Positions 17,499 to 26,484 are shown, numbered from the stretch's first letter. The stretch: 64,000 bases of DNA from Sporolactobacillus sp. CQH2019 (GCF_028765345.1 NZ_JARAJZ010000008.1:854-64853), one strand, 5' to 3'. Made by a program: numbers and translations. Notes: a model not told the origin generated them from the sequence alone.

Positions 17499-18943
17499 CG
17501 ATAGAAGAAAAAATTGCAAGAAAGAAAAAAGAACTCGCAGAAAAACGTGCCGAACTTAAAACAAAAATCACCGAAACACGGGCTTCTGTAACTTCTGACG
17601 GCTCGGACGGTTCAAATACGCTGTCTGCCGATGAAATTCAGGCTGCACAGAAACAGATCAGTGTGATTGAAAATGATTGCAAACAGTGTGCTGCAGATAT
17701 TGATGCTCTCGAACAGATCAGCCCGCTTCTGAATGATCCAACGGACGACGGGGATTCTGATAGTTCCACAGATCAGGAGCAGAACGCCGATCAGAGTAAA
17801 CAAGCTGCCCCGGCCAATGGTTCACAGGCTCCGGCGGCACAAGGTGCGAAGGCTCCGGCTGCCAAAGTTCCGGCCGCTGATCCCAATGTTAAGGCAAGAA
17901 GCAGGGTCCTAACAGCGGAAGAAAGAGGAATTAATATTAATAAAATGCATAATGTAACAGTCAATGAAAAACGCAGCCTTCCTAATGTTAAAGCATTTGA
18001 ATCTTACATTCGTGGGAAAGGACAAGTGCGGGCAGATCCTGGCATTACCAGCACGGACGCCAGCTTTGGAGCGATCGTACCTGTACAATATTTGAATGCA
18101 AGTGACCAGCCACTTCCGCCTAATTCTCTGGCTCCAATTGTTAATAAAATTTCTGTTAATTTCCGTACAGGTCATTATCCGATTTTTAAACGCCAGACAT
18201 TAGGCATGACTAAAGTAAACCAGCTTGATCCGAACGCCGTGACCAATAACCCTTCTATTATTGATTGCATTTATGATCTGGCTACTTATCGGCAGCAAGT
18301 TAATATTGCTCAAGAATCTATTGACGATATGAATGTAGATATTACTGGAAAAATTTCGGACTTTATTAATGAACAGAAATACTTGACGGAACAATACACC
18401 ATAGGAAGCTTACTGGCAGCCGGGTCTACTGCACATGCTGTAAATCCTGTGACCGTTCACAGCATTGATGATATTAAATTTCAGTCGAATGTGGCTTTGA
18501 ATATCGCTTACACCAGCCGTTATTTTGTTGCGACACAATCTGCATTCCAGATTTTGGATACGGTGAAAGATGCTATGGGCCGTCCGATCGTTCAGGGTTC
18601 CTTAGTTGATGCAACGAAACGTTCATTGTTCGGGTATCCGTTGATTATTGTTCAGGATGTCGCCATGGGAGCAGCTGGCGAGAAGCATTTATGGCTTGGG
18701 GATCCGAAATCCTATATCGCTTATTTTTATAAGACGGATACGACCGCTCGCTGGTTCGCCGGCTATAATTATGAAGTTCAGCTTTACGCGTTCTATCGTG
18801 CTGATTTTCAGATTGCAGACGATGAAGCGGGTGTTTCCATGCTGATCGGTGACGACTTTACGACACAGTATTCTTTAGCTCAAGGTACTAGCACGACAAC
18901 GACCACTACAGCCGGAACGACGACAACCACAACCGCTGGTTAA
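17495..18943 (+). CDS. Major capsid protein (HK97 fold) with poly-Thr C-terminal tail
   Basis: A 482-residue protein. Residues 1-80 are a charged coiled coil, the scaffold-like delta domain. Residues 95-130 are an Ala/Pro/Gln linker likely to contain the protease cut. The HK97-fold body follows from about residue 155. The last 19 residues read GTSTTTTTTAGTTTTTTAG, two copies of a TTTTTTAG module, which is not a normal part of the fold. Similar tails end the connector and the major tail protein. I infer that the tail is exposed on the capsid and is a candidate O-glycosylation acceptor; it may instead be the remnant of a linker to a lost Ig-like domain. Confidence 0.94.
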   Translation: MTIEEKIARKKKELAEKRAELKTKITETRASVTSDGSDGSNTLSADEIQAAQKQISVIENDCKQCAADIDALEQISPLLNDPTDDGDSDSSTDQEQNADQSKQAAPANGSQAPAAQGAKAPAAKVPAADPNVKARSRVLTAEERGININKMHNVTVNEKRSLPNVKAFESYIRGKGQVRADPGITSTDASFGAIVPVQYLNASDQPLPPNSLAPIVNKISVNFRTGHYPIFKRQTLGMTKVNQLDPNAVTNNPSIIDCIYDLATYRQQVNIAQESIDDMNVDITGKISDFINEQKYLTEQYTIGSLLAAGSTAHAVNPVTVHSIDDIKFQSNVALNIAYTSRYFVATQSAFQILDTVKDAMGRPIVQGSLVDATKRSLFGYPLIIVQDVAMGAAGEKHLWLGDPKSYIAYFYKTDTTARWFAGYNYEVQLYAFYRADFQIADDEAGVSMLIGDDFTTQYSLAQGTSTTTTTTAGTTTTTTAG

Positions 18944-18960
18944 TAAGAAGGTGACGGATT

Positions 18961-19293
18961 ATGCCACTAACCACAGATGATCTGAAGAATCAACTTCGCA
19001 TAGATGGCACTGCAGACGATATATTTATTCAAGAGTTGCTTTCTGAAGCCCAGGATTATGTCATGCATTCCGTTGATTCTTCGCAAACTATTGATGTTTA
19101 TGAAACCCATCCGATGTTTGATAGAGCCTGCGCTTTACTTGTCGGACATTGGTATTTTAACCGTCAGCAAAGTTATACAGCTTCACGGATGCTGCCTCTT
19201 AACATCCCGTATGGCGTCGATGAAATTATCAGTGAACTGAGAGGAATCATGATCGTTACAACAACGACTACAACGACCGGGAGTGGTACTTAA
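18961..19293 (+). CDS. Head-tail connector (gp6-like) with poly-Thr tail
   Basis: A 110-residue helical protein that should form the ring below the portal. LTTDDLKNQLRIDGTADDIF and HPMFDRACALLVGHWYFNRQ are standard gp6/YqbG-type features. The last residues are TTTTTTTGSGT, resembling the capsid and tail-tube protein tails. A connector with such a tail is unexpected. AGAAGGTGACGG precedes the ATG. The stop overlaps the next start by one base. Confidence 0.88.
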   Translation: MPLTTDDLKNQLRIDGTADDIFIQELLSEAQDYVMHSVDSSQTIDVYETHPMFDRACALLVGHWYFNRQQSYTASRMLPLNIPYGVDEIISELRGIMIVTTTTTTTGSGT

Positions 19294-19643
19294 TGGCTCT
19301 GGCATCAGATCCCTCTCGTTTAAATAAACGGATTAGTTTTGGAACAACCGTACCGAAGGAAAACGGAAACGGAATAGCAGTCAATTCAGCGGACTCTAAC
19401 TTTCAGGAGTCCTTTTCTTTATGGTGCGGAATTTGGAATAAATCACTGGCTGAAAAGTTTGCTGTTGCCGGAACTGAACATGATAGCGATATAACAGTTA
19501 TTATCCGGCATAACACGGCTGTTTATAAATCGTTACTGGCTCAGATTGACAGTGTGACCTATCGGGTCATTTCTGATCAGCCGGACGAATCGCCAAGCCC
19601 AGTTAGCTTTGATCTGCTGACGTTAAGGAAGGTGACAAAATGA
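19293..19643 (+). CDS. Head closure protein (SPP1 gp16-like)
   Basis: A 116-residue beta-barrel-type adaptor that closes the head after packaging. LNKRISFGTTVPKENGNG, SLWCGIWNKSLAEKF and ITVIIRHN...LLAQIDSVTYRVIS match the head-closure family. It overlaps neighbours at both ends by 1-4 bp. Confidence 0.88.
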   Translation: MALASDPSRLNKRISFGTTVPKENGNGIAVNSADSNFQESFSLWCGIWNKSLAEKFAVAGTEHDSDITVIIRHNTAVYKSLLAQIDSVTYRVISDQPDESPSPVSFDLLTLRKVTK

Positions 19644-20008
19644 GTGTTTCTATTGATGGCGAGCAGAAACTAAGTGAACTTGTTGATAAGTTGGGAATCT
19701 CAGAAGAAATAAAAAGAAAAGCAATCGACGCTGCGGCCGATGTCTATGGCAACCGATTGATTGCCAACACGCCGATGTCGCCGGACAGTAAGAAAAATCA
19801 TTTGCGTGATGACGTGACGTTTAAAAAGGACCAGTACCCGGACGGTTCGGTGGATGTTGGTTTCAACAAATATGGCTGGTATTATCGTTTCGTAAATAAC
19901 GGGACCAAATATATCCATGGAAAACATTTCATGGAACACTCTTACGATCAGGCGAAAGACGAGATGCAGAAAGTCATGGAAGACACGTTAAGGAACGGCG
20001 ATCAATAA
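19640..20008 (+). CDS. HK97 gp10-like tail-completion protein
   Basis: A 122-residue protein with the usual start (IDGEQKLSELVDKLG), a helix that faces the tube, then NTPMSPDSKKNHLRDDV, VDVGFNKYGWYYRFVNNGT and a C-terminal helix. The family helps to join heads and tails. GGAAGGTGACAA precedes the ATG. Confidence 0.88.
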   Translation: MSVSIDGEQKLSELVDKLGISEEIKRKAIDAAADVYGNRLIANTPMSPDSKKNHLRDDVTFKKDQYPDGSVDVGFNKYGWYYRFVNNGTKYIHGKHFMEHSYDQAKDEMQKVMEDTLRNGDQ

Positions 20009-20415
20009 TGTTGCAGGTTCAGGAAGTGCAACAGGGATTACGCTCTTTATCACAGCTCACGGATATTGTCCCCGCTGAAAACATTTACGCGTTCACACTT
20101 CCGCTTGAAGTAACCAAACAAGCCGTGGAACCTGTTCATCCGGTTCTTTTAGTTACTTCCATTCGCGGGCTCTATAACAAGTTTGCAAGTAACCATGCCT
20201 ATGGGGCCTATCGAACCGTTCAAATTCAAGGCTGGTTTGATCCCGCAGATACTCGAGCGGATAAGGTCAGAAGATTGATTAACACAGCCTGCGAAGCCAT
20301 CGGTTACTATAATTCCTACGATGCTGATTTTGATATGGATCCCGACACGTCAGAATTTTATTTTACAACGCAGTACACGAAAAATTCACATAATGAAGAT
20401 AACGGTCTTTCTTGA
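20008..20415 (+). CDS. Tail terminator-like protein (DUF806 type)
   Basis: A 135-residue protein with the DUF806 pattern, for example PVLLVTSIRGLYNKFASN and YRTVQIQGWFDP. Its position between the gp10-like gene and the major tail gene is where tail terminators lie. It starts one base inside the preceding gene. Confidence 0.82.
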   Translation: MLQVQEVQQGLRSLSQLTDIVPAENIYAFTLPLEVTKQAVEPVHPVLLVTSIRGLYNKFASNHAYGAYRTVQIQGWFDPADTRADKVRRLINTACEAIGYYNSYDADFDMDPDTSEFYFTTQYTKNSHNEDNGLS

Positions 20416-20444
20416 TCTTTAAATATAAAGGAAATGATGAAAAA

Positions 20445-21053
20445 ATGGCAATGCTAGTCGGTTTTGAATCTGCCCGCATTGGGATTCTTGACGATAATGA
20501 ACAGGTAGATCCTGCTAAGATATTCACAATCAATGGACAGCAAGGCGGGACGCTCGGGGCGAACATTAGCAACCTAAACTATACACCGACTATTAACTAT
20601 GCAAGTAATATTGCTTATCGCGTATCGGGCAAAGGTACGGGTGCGGCTACTTGTACCTTAACGACTGAAGATATTCCGATGGATATTATTTACCAGATTA
20701 CGGGTGCGACTAAAAATGAAAATGGCATCTATACGATTGGCCGGGATACACAAGCGCCTTATTGTGCATTGGAAATGATTAGCGGGGATTCCGGCGTACC
20801 ATCCAAAAAAGTTTACCTGGCCTTGCTGAAGGGCGTTTTTGGCTTTCCTGCTTTGAACCCTCAGACGAATAATGCTGCTGAAGTGGATTTCACAGATTCA
20901 TTAACTTTCACCTGTTTAAACAGGAAGTCAGATGATCTTGTATTCGCTGAAGGATTTGAAGCGGACAGCAGTTTCCAGGAAGCGTCTTGGACACAGTTTG
21001 TTTTCCCTGCTCCGACTGGTTCGACAACGACTACAACCACAGTCGCTGGTTAA
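20445..21053 (+). CDS. Major tail (tube) protein with poly-Thr C-terminal tail
   Basis: A 202-residue tube subunit of the phi13-type major tail family: MAMLVGFESARIGILDDN at the start, a beta-rich core, and a conserved hydrophobic end. The ATG at 20445 has AAAGGAAATG upstream and is preferred over an earlier ATT/ATC-side extension. The last 12 residues are TGSTTTTTTVAG, matching the capsid tail in composition and partly in DNA sequence (GCTGGTTAAT in both). The tube subunit would display many copies of this tag along the tail. The glycosyltransferase starts 3 bp downstream. Confidence 0.93.
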   Translation: MAMLVGFESARIGILDDNEQVDPAKIFTINGQQGGTLGANISNLNYTPTINYASNIAYRVSGKGTGAATCTLTTEDIPMDIIYQITGATKNENGIYTIGRDTQAPYCALEMISGDSGVPSKKVYLALLKGVFGFPALNPQTNNAAEVDFTDSLTFTCLNRKSDDLVFAEGFEADSSFQEASWTQFVFPAPTGSTTTTTTVAG

Positions 21054-21055
21054 TC

Positions 21056-21958
21056 TTGAAGTTTATCCTGTGTCAGCCGGCCATCAACAGGTTTAAGTGG
21101 GAATTGGATGTCTGCCTGACTAACCTTAAAGAGAATGGAATTGATGATATTATCTTGTTGTTTACTCAGCATGACCCTTTAATCCCCGTTTATTTTGAGA
21201 AGAAATATCAGGCAGACTGTTTCGTTTATCTGGACAGCCGATTAGACAAAACCTATATTCCATCCGTCAAGCCTTACCTCTGGATGAAGTTTTTAAAGGC
21301 TAACCCATCAGCGGAAAAAGGGACTTACTTTTATTTGGACGCTGATGTTATATTCCGTGAACTTCCCGACTTTCACAAGATTCATTTTAATTCAAAGTTA
21401 TGGGCCGGGTCGGATTGTAATCCTTATCTTTCTCCGGATTACATTTGTTCGAAGGATAAGGATTACATGAAACTCATGGCTGACGTTATTGGCATCAATG
21501 AAGAGGATGCTTACGGTTTCAAGGGTTGCTCGGCCGGTGCCCAGTGGATCATTAAAGATCCTTACGCTGATTATTGGGAAAAGGTTTATGAAGACTGTGG
21601 CAAGCTCTACAGCATGTTTAGCCGTGTTGAAGCCCACTATAAGCAAAAGCACGGGAATGATTACGTTCCTATCCAAAAATGGACAGCGGAGATGTGGGCG
21701 CAACTATGGAATATGAAACGGTTTGGCATTCAGCCGGCTATATCTCATGAACTTGATTTTGCTTTTGCGACGGATGACAGAGAAAGATTCCATCAGGTGA
21801 AGATTCTGCATAATGCCGGGGTAACGAAAGATAAGAAGGATTTATTTTTTAAAGGTCAGTACGTAAATAAGGATCCTTTTAATGAAAATCTTTCTTTTGT
21901 TAATAAAAATAAATGCAGTTATGAATATGTTAAAGCCATTCGGAAAGTAAAAAAATAA
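21056..21958 (+). CDS. Glycosyltransferase (GT-A-like, DxD motif) in the tail operon
   Basis: About 300 residues from TTG 21056. The gene starts right after the major tail gene stop with no separate ribosome binding site, so translation is probably coupled. YFYLDADVIF (residues 91-100) is the DxD metal and sugar-nucleotide motif of GT-A enzymes. Earlier, MKFILCQPAINRF, DDIILLFTQHD and FVYLDSR look like a Rossmann-type nucleotide-binding half. Later, GFKGCSAGAQWII and WTAEMWAQLWNM fit the acceptor half. No signal peptide or membrane segment is seen. It does not look like a DNA-base glucosyltransferase. The location among structural genes, two of whose products nearby carry poly-Thr tails plus the capsid, suggests virion proteins as acceptors. 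The sugar is unknown. Confidence 0.78.
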   Translation: MKFILCQPAINRFKWELDVCLTNLKENGIDDIILLFTQHDPLIPVYFEKKYQADCFVYLDSRLDKTYIPSVKPYLWMKFLKANPSAEKGTYFYLDADVIFRELPDFHKIHFNSKLWAGSDCNPYLSPDYICSKDKDYMKLMADVIGINEEDAYGFKGCSAGAQWIIKDPYADYWEKVYEDCGKLYSMFSRVEAHYKQKHGNDYVPIQKWTAEMWAQLWNMKRFGIQPAISHELDFAFATDDRERFHQVKILHNAGVTKDKKDLFFKGQYVNKDPFNENLSFVNKNKCSYEYVKAIRKVKK

Positions 21959-21964
21959 ATATAG

Positions 21965-22003
21965 GGGGCTATCAGCAAAACGGCTGGTAGTCCTTCTTTT
22001 TTT
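21965..22003 (+). terminator. Terminator or attenuator between glycosyltransferase and tail chaperone
   Basis: GGGCTATCAGC (21966-21976) pairs with GCTGGTAGTCC (21983-21993), an 11-bp stem with two G-T pairs, followed by TTCTTTTTTT. In a single tail operon it would lower expression of chaperone and tape measure relative to the major tail gene. Confidence 0.75.
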
Positions 22004-22018
22004 GGGAAGTGCTAAAAA

Positions 22019-22387
22019 TTGACATTACGGATTCACATAAACGGCAAAGAATATGTTGTCAAAGAAACAGTTCGGATTGTAAAAAAGACATTTGAAATGC
22101 AGAAAAAGTTTATGAATTTGGATCAAGACGTTTCAAAAAGCCAGTCGGAAGATGCAACGAATGAGGACATTCTTTCTGCCGTGAATGCAAATATTGAAGG
22201 CATTGATGAAATGGCTAATTATATTGCGGATTGTATAGATGATCCGGAAGTAACGACCGACTTCTTACTGGACAACCTGAGTTATGACACGTTTGGAAAA
22301 TTAGTCAACAAACTGATTACCAAGATTCTTCATGTAGACAATGAGGAAAAAAAACCGGAAAGCAAGTCAGCCCAGCAAAATCAATAA
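22019..22387 (+). CDS. Tail assembly chaperone gpG
   Basis: A 122-residue acidic protein of the gpG type: MTLRIHINGKEYVVKETVRI at the start and a helical acidic body. It coats the tape measure protein during tail assembly. The TTG start has GGGAAG upstream. The last 14 codons follow an A8 run where ribosomes can slip into the gpT frame. Confidence 0.88.
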   Translation: MTLRIHINGKEYVVKETVRIVKKTFEMQKKFMNLDQDVSKSQSEDATNEDILSAVNANIEGIDEMANYIADCIDDPEVTTDFLLDNLSYDTFGKLVNKLITKILHVDNEEKKPESKSAQQNQ

Positions 22388-22554
22388 AGAATTTGAATGA
22401 ACTCAGAAGACGGCTCATGAAAGAGAACGGATGGACGCTGGACCATGTTGACGATACCAATTACTTCGACCTTTGCGAACTATACGCCAATAAGAAAGAA
22501 AACATGGTTCCATTAGCAGACTTCTTAAAGAAATTGCCTATGCAAAAGAACTAA
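22019..22554 (+). CDS. gpGT fusion by programmed -1 frameshift
   Basis: The -1 frame entered at the A8 run (22347-22354) is open for 66 codons to TAA at 22552-22554. Its product includes ENGWTLDHVDDTNYFDLCEL and NMVPLADFLKKLP, the typical gpT-like region found directly before tape measure genes. It has no good start codon of its own. The fusion protein links the chaperone to the tail tube subunit during assembly, as in lambda gpG/gpGT. Coordinates are join(22019..22354, 22354..22554). Confidence 0.85.
22347..22354 (+). promoter_or_regulatory. Slippery A8 frameshift site
   Basis: The zero-frame reading is GAG GAA AAA AAA CCG. Slipping back one base gives ACC GGA AAG, the start of the gpT frame. 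Eight A residues are an efficient slip site. Confidence 0.8.
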
Positions 22555-22572
22555 AGAAAGGGGGGATAACGA

Positions 22573-25500
22573 TTGGCTATTCAAAATCAGAAAGCACTGG
22601 CTTCGTTGGTTGTCCACGTCGGCTTAGACGACACAAACGTGACACGGGGTCTTTCTGCGGTAAAAAATTCTGTACGTGCCGCAACCAGCGAATGGCGGGC
22701 GCAGTTCTCTATTTTTAATACTTTAGGTGACAGGCTTTCAGCCACTAAGGCCAAATATGAAGGGCTGTCTAATTCCATCAAAGCCCAGCAAAATTTGATT
22801 GAAGCACAGAAGCGGCAGCTTACTGAAATGGGAACGCGGACCGAACAGAATGCTTCCGACTTTGATAAACTGGCCGCACAGATTAACAATAACGTTAAAC
22901 AGCTGGCCTCTTTAAATGCCCAGCAGGAAAAGGCTAAACATTCTTATGAATTTGAACAATCTGGAATTCGGCAGGATCGGTCAGAACTCAATCTTCTGCA
23001 GCGGGAAATGCAAGCGACTATTAAAATGTATCAGGACCAGGGCAAAGAGCAGGAAGCAAGCCGAGCCAAAGCCAAAGGGCTGACGGATGAAATTAATAAA
23101 CTGACCCAGGTTCAAGGTAAAGAGCAGAACATTTTAAATAGCATTGCTTCCGACGAAGGTAAAGATTCCACTGCCTATAGGGAACAATCCATCCGGGTCA
23201 ATGAACTTTCTTCTTCCATTGCCAAGGCTAAGAATGAGTATAATGACCTGAATAAATCAGCTTTTTCAGCTACTGCACGAATGAAGTCTTTCGGTGAATC
23301 AGCTCAGAAAGCCCATGACGTGTTCAAGGGTTCGTTCTTCGGCACTCTGTCTGCCAATGCGGTTTCTGCAGTCTTCAATAAAATTAGTTCAGGAATTGAT
23401 ACAGCAGCTCATTCAGTCATTAATTCCGGCATTGCTGAAAATAAAACTTTGGATTCAATCCGGAATGTTTGGGATAACATTACAAAGTCCGCAAGCAAGG
23501 GCGATGCGATTACTAAAACCATTGAAGAAATGCACGTTCAGTCCAACTATTCCTTGAATGCTGTTTCCGGTCTTTCTAAAGCCATGTACGGATTAACCGG
23601 CAACCAGAAAGGCATGAAAGATTTAGCGACTTCGATTATGGAAGTAGGACGGGCCAAGGGCCTGGACGAAAACAAGCTGATGACGATTTCTAAACGTTTG
23701 CAACAGATAGGAACCAGCGGACATATTACGTACGCTAACGTGACCAGCATGAACAAGCTGTTGCCGGGATTTGCTGAAGCAATGGCTAAGAATATGGGTG
23801 TTTCTTCTGACCAGCTTATTCAGATGGGCAAGAAAGGCCAGATTACAGCTAAAGATTTTGAAAATACGATGCTTGCCATGGGGAAATCTAATTCCAATGC
23901 CTTTCAAAATTATGACCATACGTGGGCCGGATTCTCGCAGAGTATGAAAACTTCCTGGGACGAACTGGCCGGCAAAATGATGAAACCGCTGTTCAGCACG
24001 GATAAGTCCGGGCTTGGCGCATTGCAAAACATGATGAAGTCCAAGGTCATACAGAACGGAGCTACGGCACTAGGGAAAGTCATAGCTAATGTGGCCAGTG
24101 CTATTTCTCAGGAGATTCCTAAAGTTGTAAGCTATCTTCAGGATCATTCCAAGCAGATCAGTAGTTTTCTAGGAACGATCGGCAATACAGTCAAAGGTAT
24201 TTGGAATTTTTCCAAGCCGTTGTTAACCTTCTTTCTCGACAATCCTAAAGTTTTAATTGGGGTCGCTACGGGCATTGGTGCAATCCGTGTAGGCATGGTC
24301 GGGCTTTCTGTAGCGGCTAAATTAGCTTCGGTTGACTTTAAGGCCATGCGTGTGGCTCTCATTTCTACAGGTATTGGGGCTGCCGTGGTTGGCATTGGTA
24401 TTGCTGCTACTTTATTGATCGAACACTGGAAACAGGTTCAGAAATTCTTTGCACCGTTAGGCAAATGGTTCAGCGGAATTTGGAACGGCATTACCGGCGG
24501 AGTGAAAAGCTTTGTAAATGGAGTCGGCAGCCGATGGAACAGTATGACTCGTTCTGCCAGGTCCACCTTTAATTCACTGGCAAAGAATGTTCAATCTGGT
24601 TTTAACAATGCCCGAAACTGGGCTGTTTCCGCTACGAATAAAATGGTCAATCAGGTAGCTAACTCTCATTCCTGGCTGAATAAACAGACCAACGGTGCAG
24701 CCAGGACGATGTTCAACGGATTGAAGAAAACCTATCAAGACGGACATAAAGTCATTCAGGACCGGACGAAAACCTTTTCCGACTTTGTAAACGGCCGTTG
24801 GGGCAATCTGGGGAAAGACATTCGGAAAACTTCCTCAGATACTATGAAAATGGCCGGAGACTATTTCGAGTCCGGATATAATACGCTGAATAAACTCACA
24901 GGTGGCCGGCTAGGAAATATCCTCAGTACCTTCGGGTCATGGGGCAATAATACAAGAAAAGTCGTTTCCGGAACCTGGAGCCATATTTCCAGTTATTTTG
25001 GTTCAGGACTCAATAATGTGAAGAATGCTGTGGGAAATACCTTAAACAGAATGTGGAGTTCCATTTCTTCATGGGGTGGAAGAGTCGTTAATTTCTTTAA
25101 AGCTTTGCCGGGCAATATGGCAAACGGCATTCGTAACGGTGCCCGAGCGTTAGGCAATTCCGGCATTTATATAGGAAACAAGCTGATTGATGGTGTCCGT
25201 AACGTCATAAACGGAGTCATTAATGGCATAAACTGGATTCTTAAAAAAGTGAGTATGCCGACGATCGGCCATGTTAGCCTGGGTCATGTCCCTTACTTTG
25301 CCAACGGTTCGGTAGACAGCATGGGCCGTTTCCTTCAGGACTCGATTGTTCATGTAGGGGATGGGAACAAACCTGAATTAATTAAGCACGCAAACGGAAC
25401 GATTGAAAAAACGCCGGCTAGAGATACGATTGTTATCGTTCGCAAAGGAGATTCCATACTAGGCGGCGATAAGACGGAACAATTACTCAAATCCGGACTT

Positions 25501-26481
25501 AAGTTTTCATTAGGAACCTGGCTGGGTTCGGCTGTGGACTTTATCAAGGGTGGATGGAATGCCCTGACTTCATCGGCGGATGCTATATGGAACGCGATGT
25601 CACATCCGAAACAGCTGCTAGGGACGGTTATAGATCGGTTTGCAGGATCGGCAGTTAATAAGCTGAATGGAACGGTTGCGGAAGTCGCAAGCGGCATTGT
25701 TAAAACCGTGATTAACGGGGTCGGTAAATGGCTGTCTAATCAATTCGGTGCTATGGGTAATCCTCCGGGAAAAGGTGTCGAGCGTTGGCGTCCAGAAGTG
25801 ATTCGGGCGCTTGCGATGAACGGTCTTTCTACTTCCGCATCCATGGTTAATAAAGTGCTGCGTCAGATCCAAACTGAATCTGGCGGCAATCCGGGTGTCA
25901 CACAACACGGGTACACGGACATCAATACTTTAACCGGCAACCTTGCTCGCGGACTTATGCAGGTGATTCCTCCAACTTTCAACGCATACAAGTTTCCGGG
26001 GCATAACAATATCTTAAACGGATTTGATAACCTGCTTGCTGCTTTAAACTATGCCAAGCATCGCTATGGAAAGAGCTTATCTTATCTTGGACAAGGGCAT
26101 GGCTATGCAAACGGTGGCCTGGTCACAACGGAACAGATAGCCAAGATCGCTGAAGGGAACAATCCCGAAGTTGTTATTCCCCTGACCGATCAGAACCGAT
26201 CCATACAGCTCATGTATCAAGCATTAGACTATCTGACCAATAAGCAGGATGGAAATAAAGTTTCTAACCCGTCAGCTTCTTCTAGTGAAAACACGAACTT
26301 AATGAATCAAATGGTTGTTCTTCAGAAGCAGAATAACAGTTTGACAAAAGCATTGATTCAAGTGCTTGAGGGAAAACAATTCAATGTTAACCCTACACAG
26401 TTTGCCAAACAGATTACACCGTATATAAATCAAGAACAATCTGGTATCAATTTACGCCTTAATCGGGCATTGGGGGTTTAA
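22573..26481 (+). CDS. Tape measure protein with embedded lytic transglycosylase
   Basis: A 1302-residue protein that sets tail length. Residues 1-230 are coiled coil (VVHVGLDDTNVTRGLSAVKN, then long Gln/Lys/Glu heptads). Residues 250-480 match the conserved tape measure core. Hydrophobic segments lie near 555-620 (LLTFFLDNPKVLIGVATGIG; IGAAVVGIGIAATLLI). Residues about 1070-1180 form an SLT-type transglycosylase: ALAMNGLSTSASMVNKVLRQ, then IQTESGGNPGV with the catalytic Glu, and GLMQVIPPTFNAYKFPGH. This would cut peptidoglycan during DNA injection. The TTG start follows AAAGGGGGGATAACGA. Confidence 0.95.
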   Translation: MAIQNQKALASLVVHVGLDDTNVTRGLSAVKNSVRAATSEWRAQFSIFNTLGDRLSATKAKYEGLSNSIKAQQNLIEAQKRQLTEMGTRTEQNASDFDKLAAQINNNVKQLASLNAQQEKAKHSYEFEQSGIRQDRSELNLLQREMQATIKMYQDQGKEQEASRAKAKGLTDEINKLTQVQGKEQNILNSIASDEGKDSTAYREQSIRVNELSSSIAKAKNEYNDLNKSAFSATARMKSFGESAQKAHDVFKGSFFGTLSANAVSAVFNKISSGIDTAAHSVINSGIAENKTLDSIRNVWDNITKSASKGDAITKTIEEMHVQSNYSLNAVSGLSKAMYGLTGNQKGMKDLATSIMEVGRAKGLDENKLMTISKRLQQIGTSGHITYANVTSMNKLLPGFAEAMAKNMGVSSDQLIQMGKKGQITAKDFENTMLAMGKSNSNAFQNYDHTWAGFSQSMKTSWDELAGKMMKPLFSTDKSGLGALQNMMKSKVIQNGATALGKVIANVASAISQEIPKVVSYLQDHSKQISSFLGTIGNTVKGIWNFSKPLLTFFLDNPKVLIGVATGIGAIRVGMVGLSVAAKLASVDFKAMRVALISTGIGAAVVGIGIAATLLIEHWKQVQKFFAPLGKWFSGIWNGITGGVKSFVNGVGSRWNSMTRSARSTFNSLAKNVQSGFNNARNWAVSATNKMVNQVANSHSWLNKQTNGAARTMFNGLKKTYQDGHKVIQDRTKTFSDFVNGRWGNLGKDIRKTSSDTMKMAGDYFESGYNTLNKLTGGRLGNILSTFGSWGNNTRKVVSGTWSHISSYFGSGLNNVKNAVGNTLNRMWSSISSWGGRVVNFFKALPGNMANGIRNGARALGNSGIYIGNKLIDGVRNVINGVINGINWILKKVSMPTIGHVSLGHVPYFANGSVDSMGRFLQDSIVHVGDGNKPELIKHANGTIEKTPARDTIVIVRKGDSILGGDKTEQLLKSGLKFSLGTWLGSAVDFIKGGWNALTSSADAIWNAMSHPKQLLGTVIDRFAGSAVNKLNGTVAEVASGIVKTVINGVGKWLSNQFGAMGNPPGKGVERWRPEVIRALAMNGLSTSASMVNKVLRQIQTESGGNPGVTQHGYTDINTLTGNLARGLMQVIPPTFNAYKFPGHNNILNGFDNLLAALNYAKHRYGKSLSYLGQGHGYANGGLVTTEQIAKIAEGNNPEVVIPLTDQNRSIQLMYQALDYLTNKQDGNKVSNPSASSSENTNLMNQMVVLQKQNNSLTKALIQVLEGKQFNVNPTQFAKQITPYINQEQSGINLRLNRALGV

Positions 26482-26484
26482 AGG

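Noticed and set aside
21056-21958. Glycosyltransferase as a DNA-base modifying or O-antigen converting enzyme
   Set aside because: It has no membrane segments as expected for conversion enzymes, the host type has no O-antigen, and no hydroxymethyl-base synthesis genes are in the phage.
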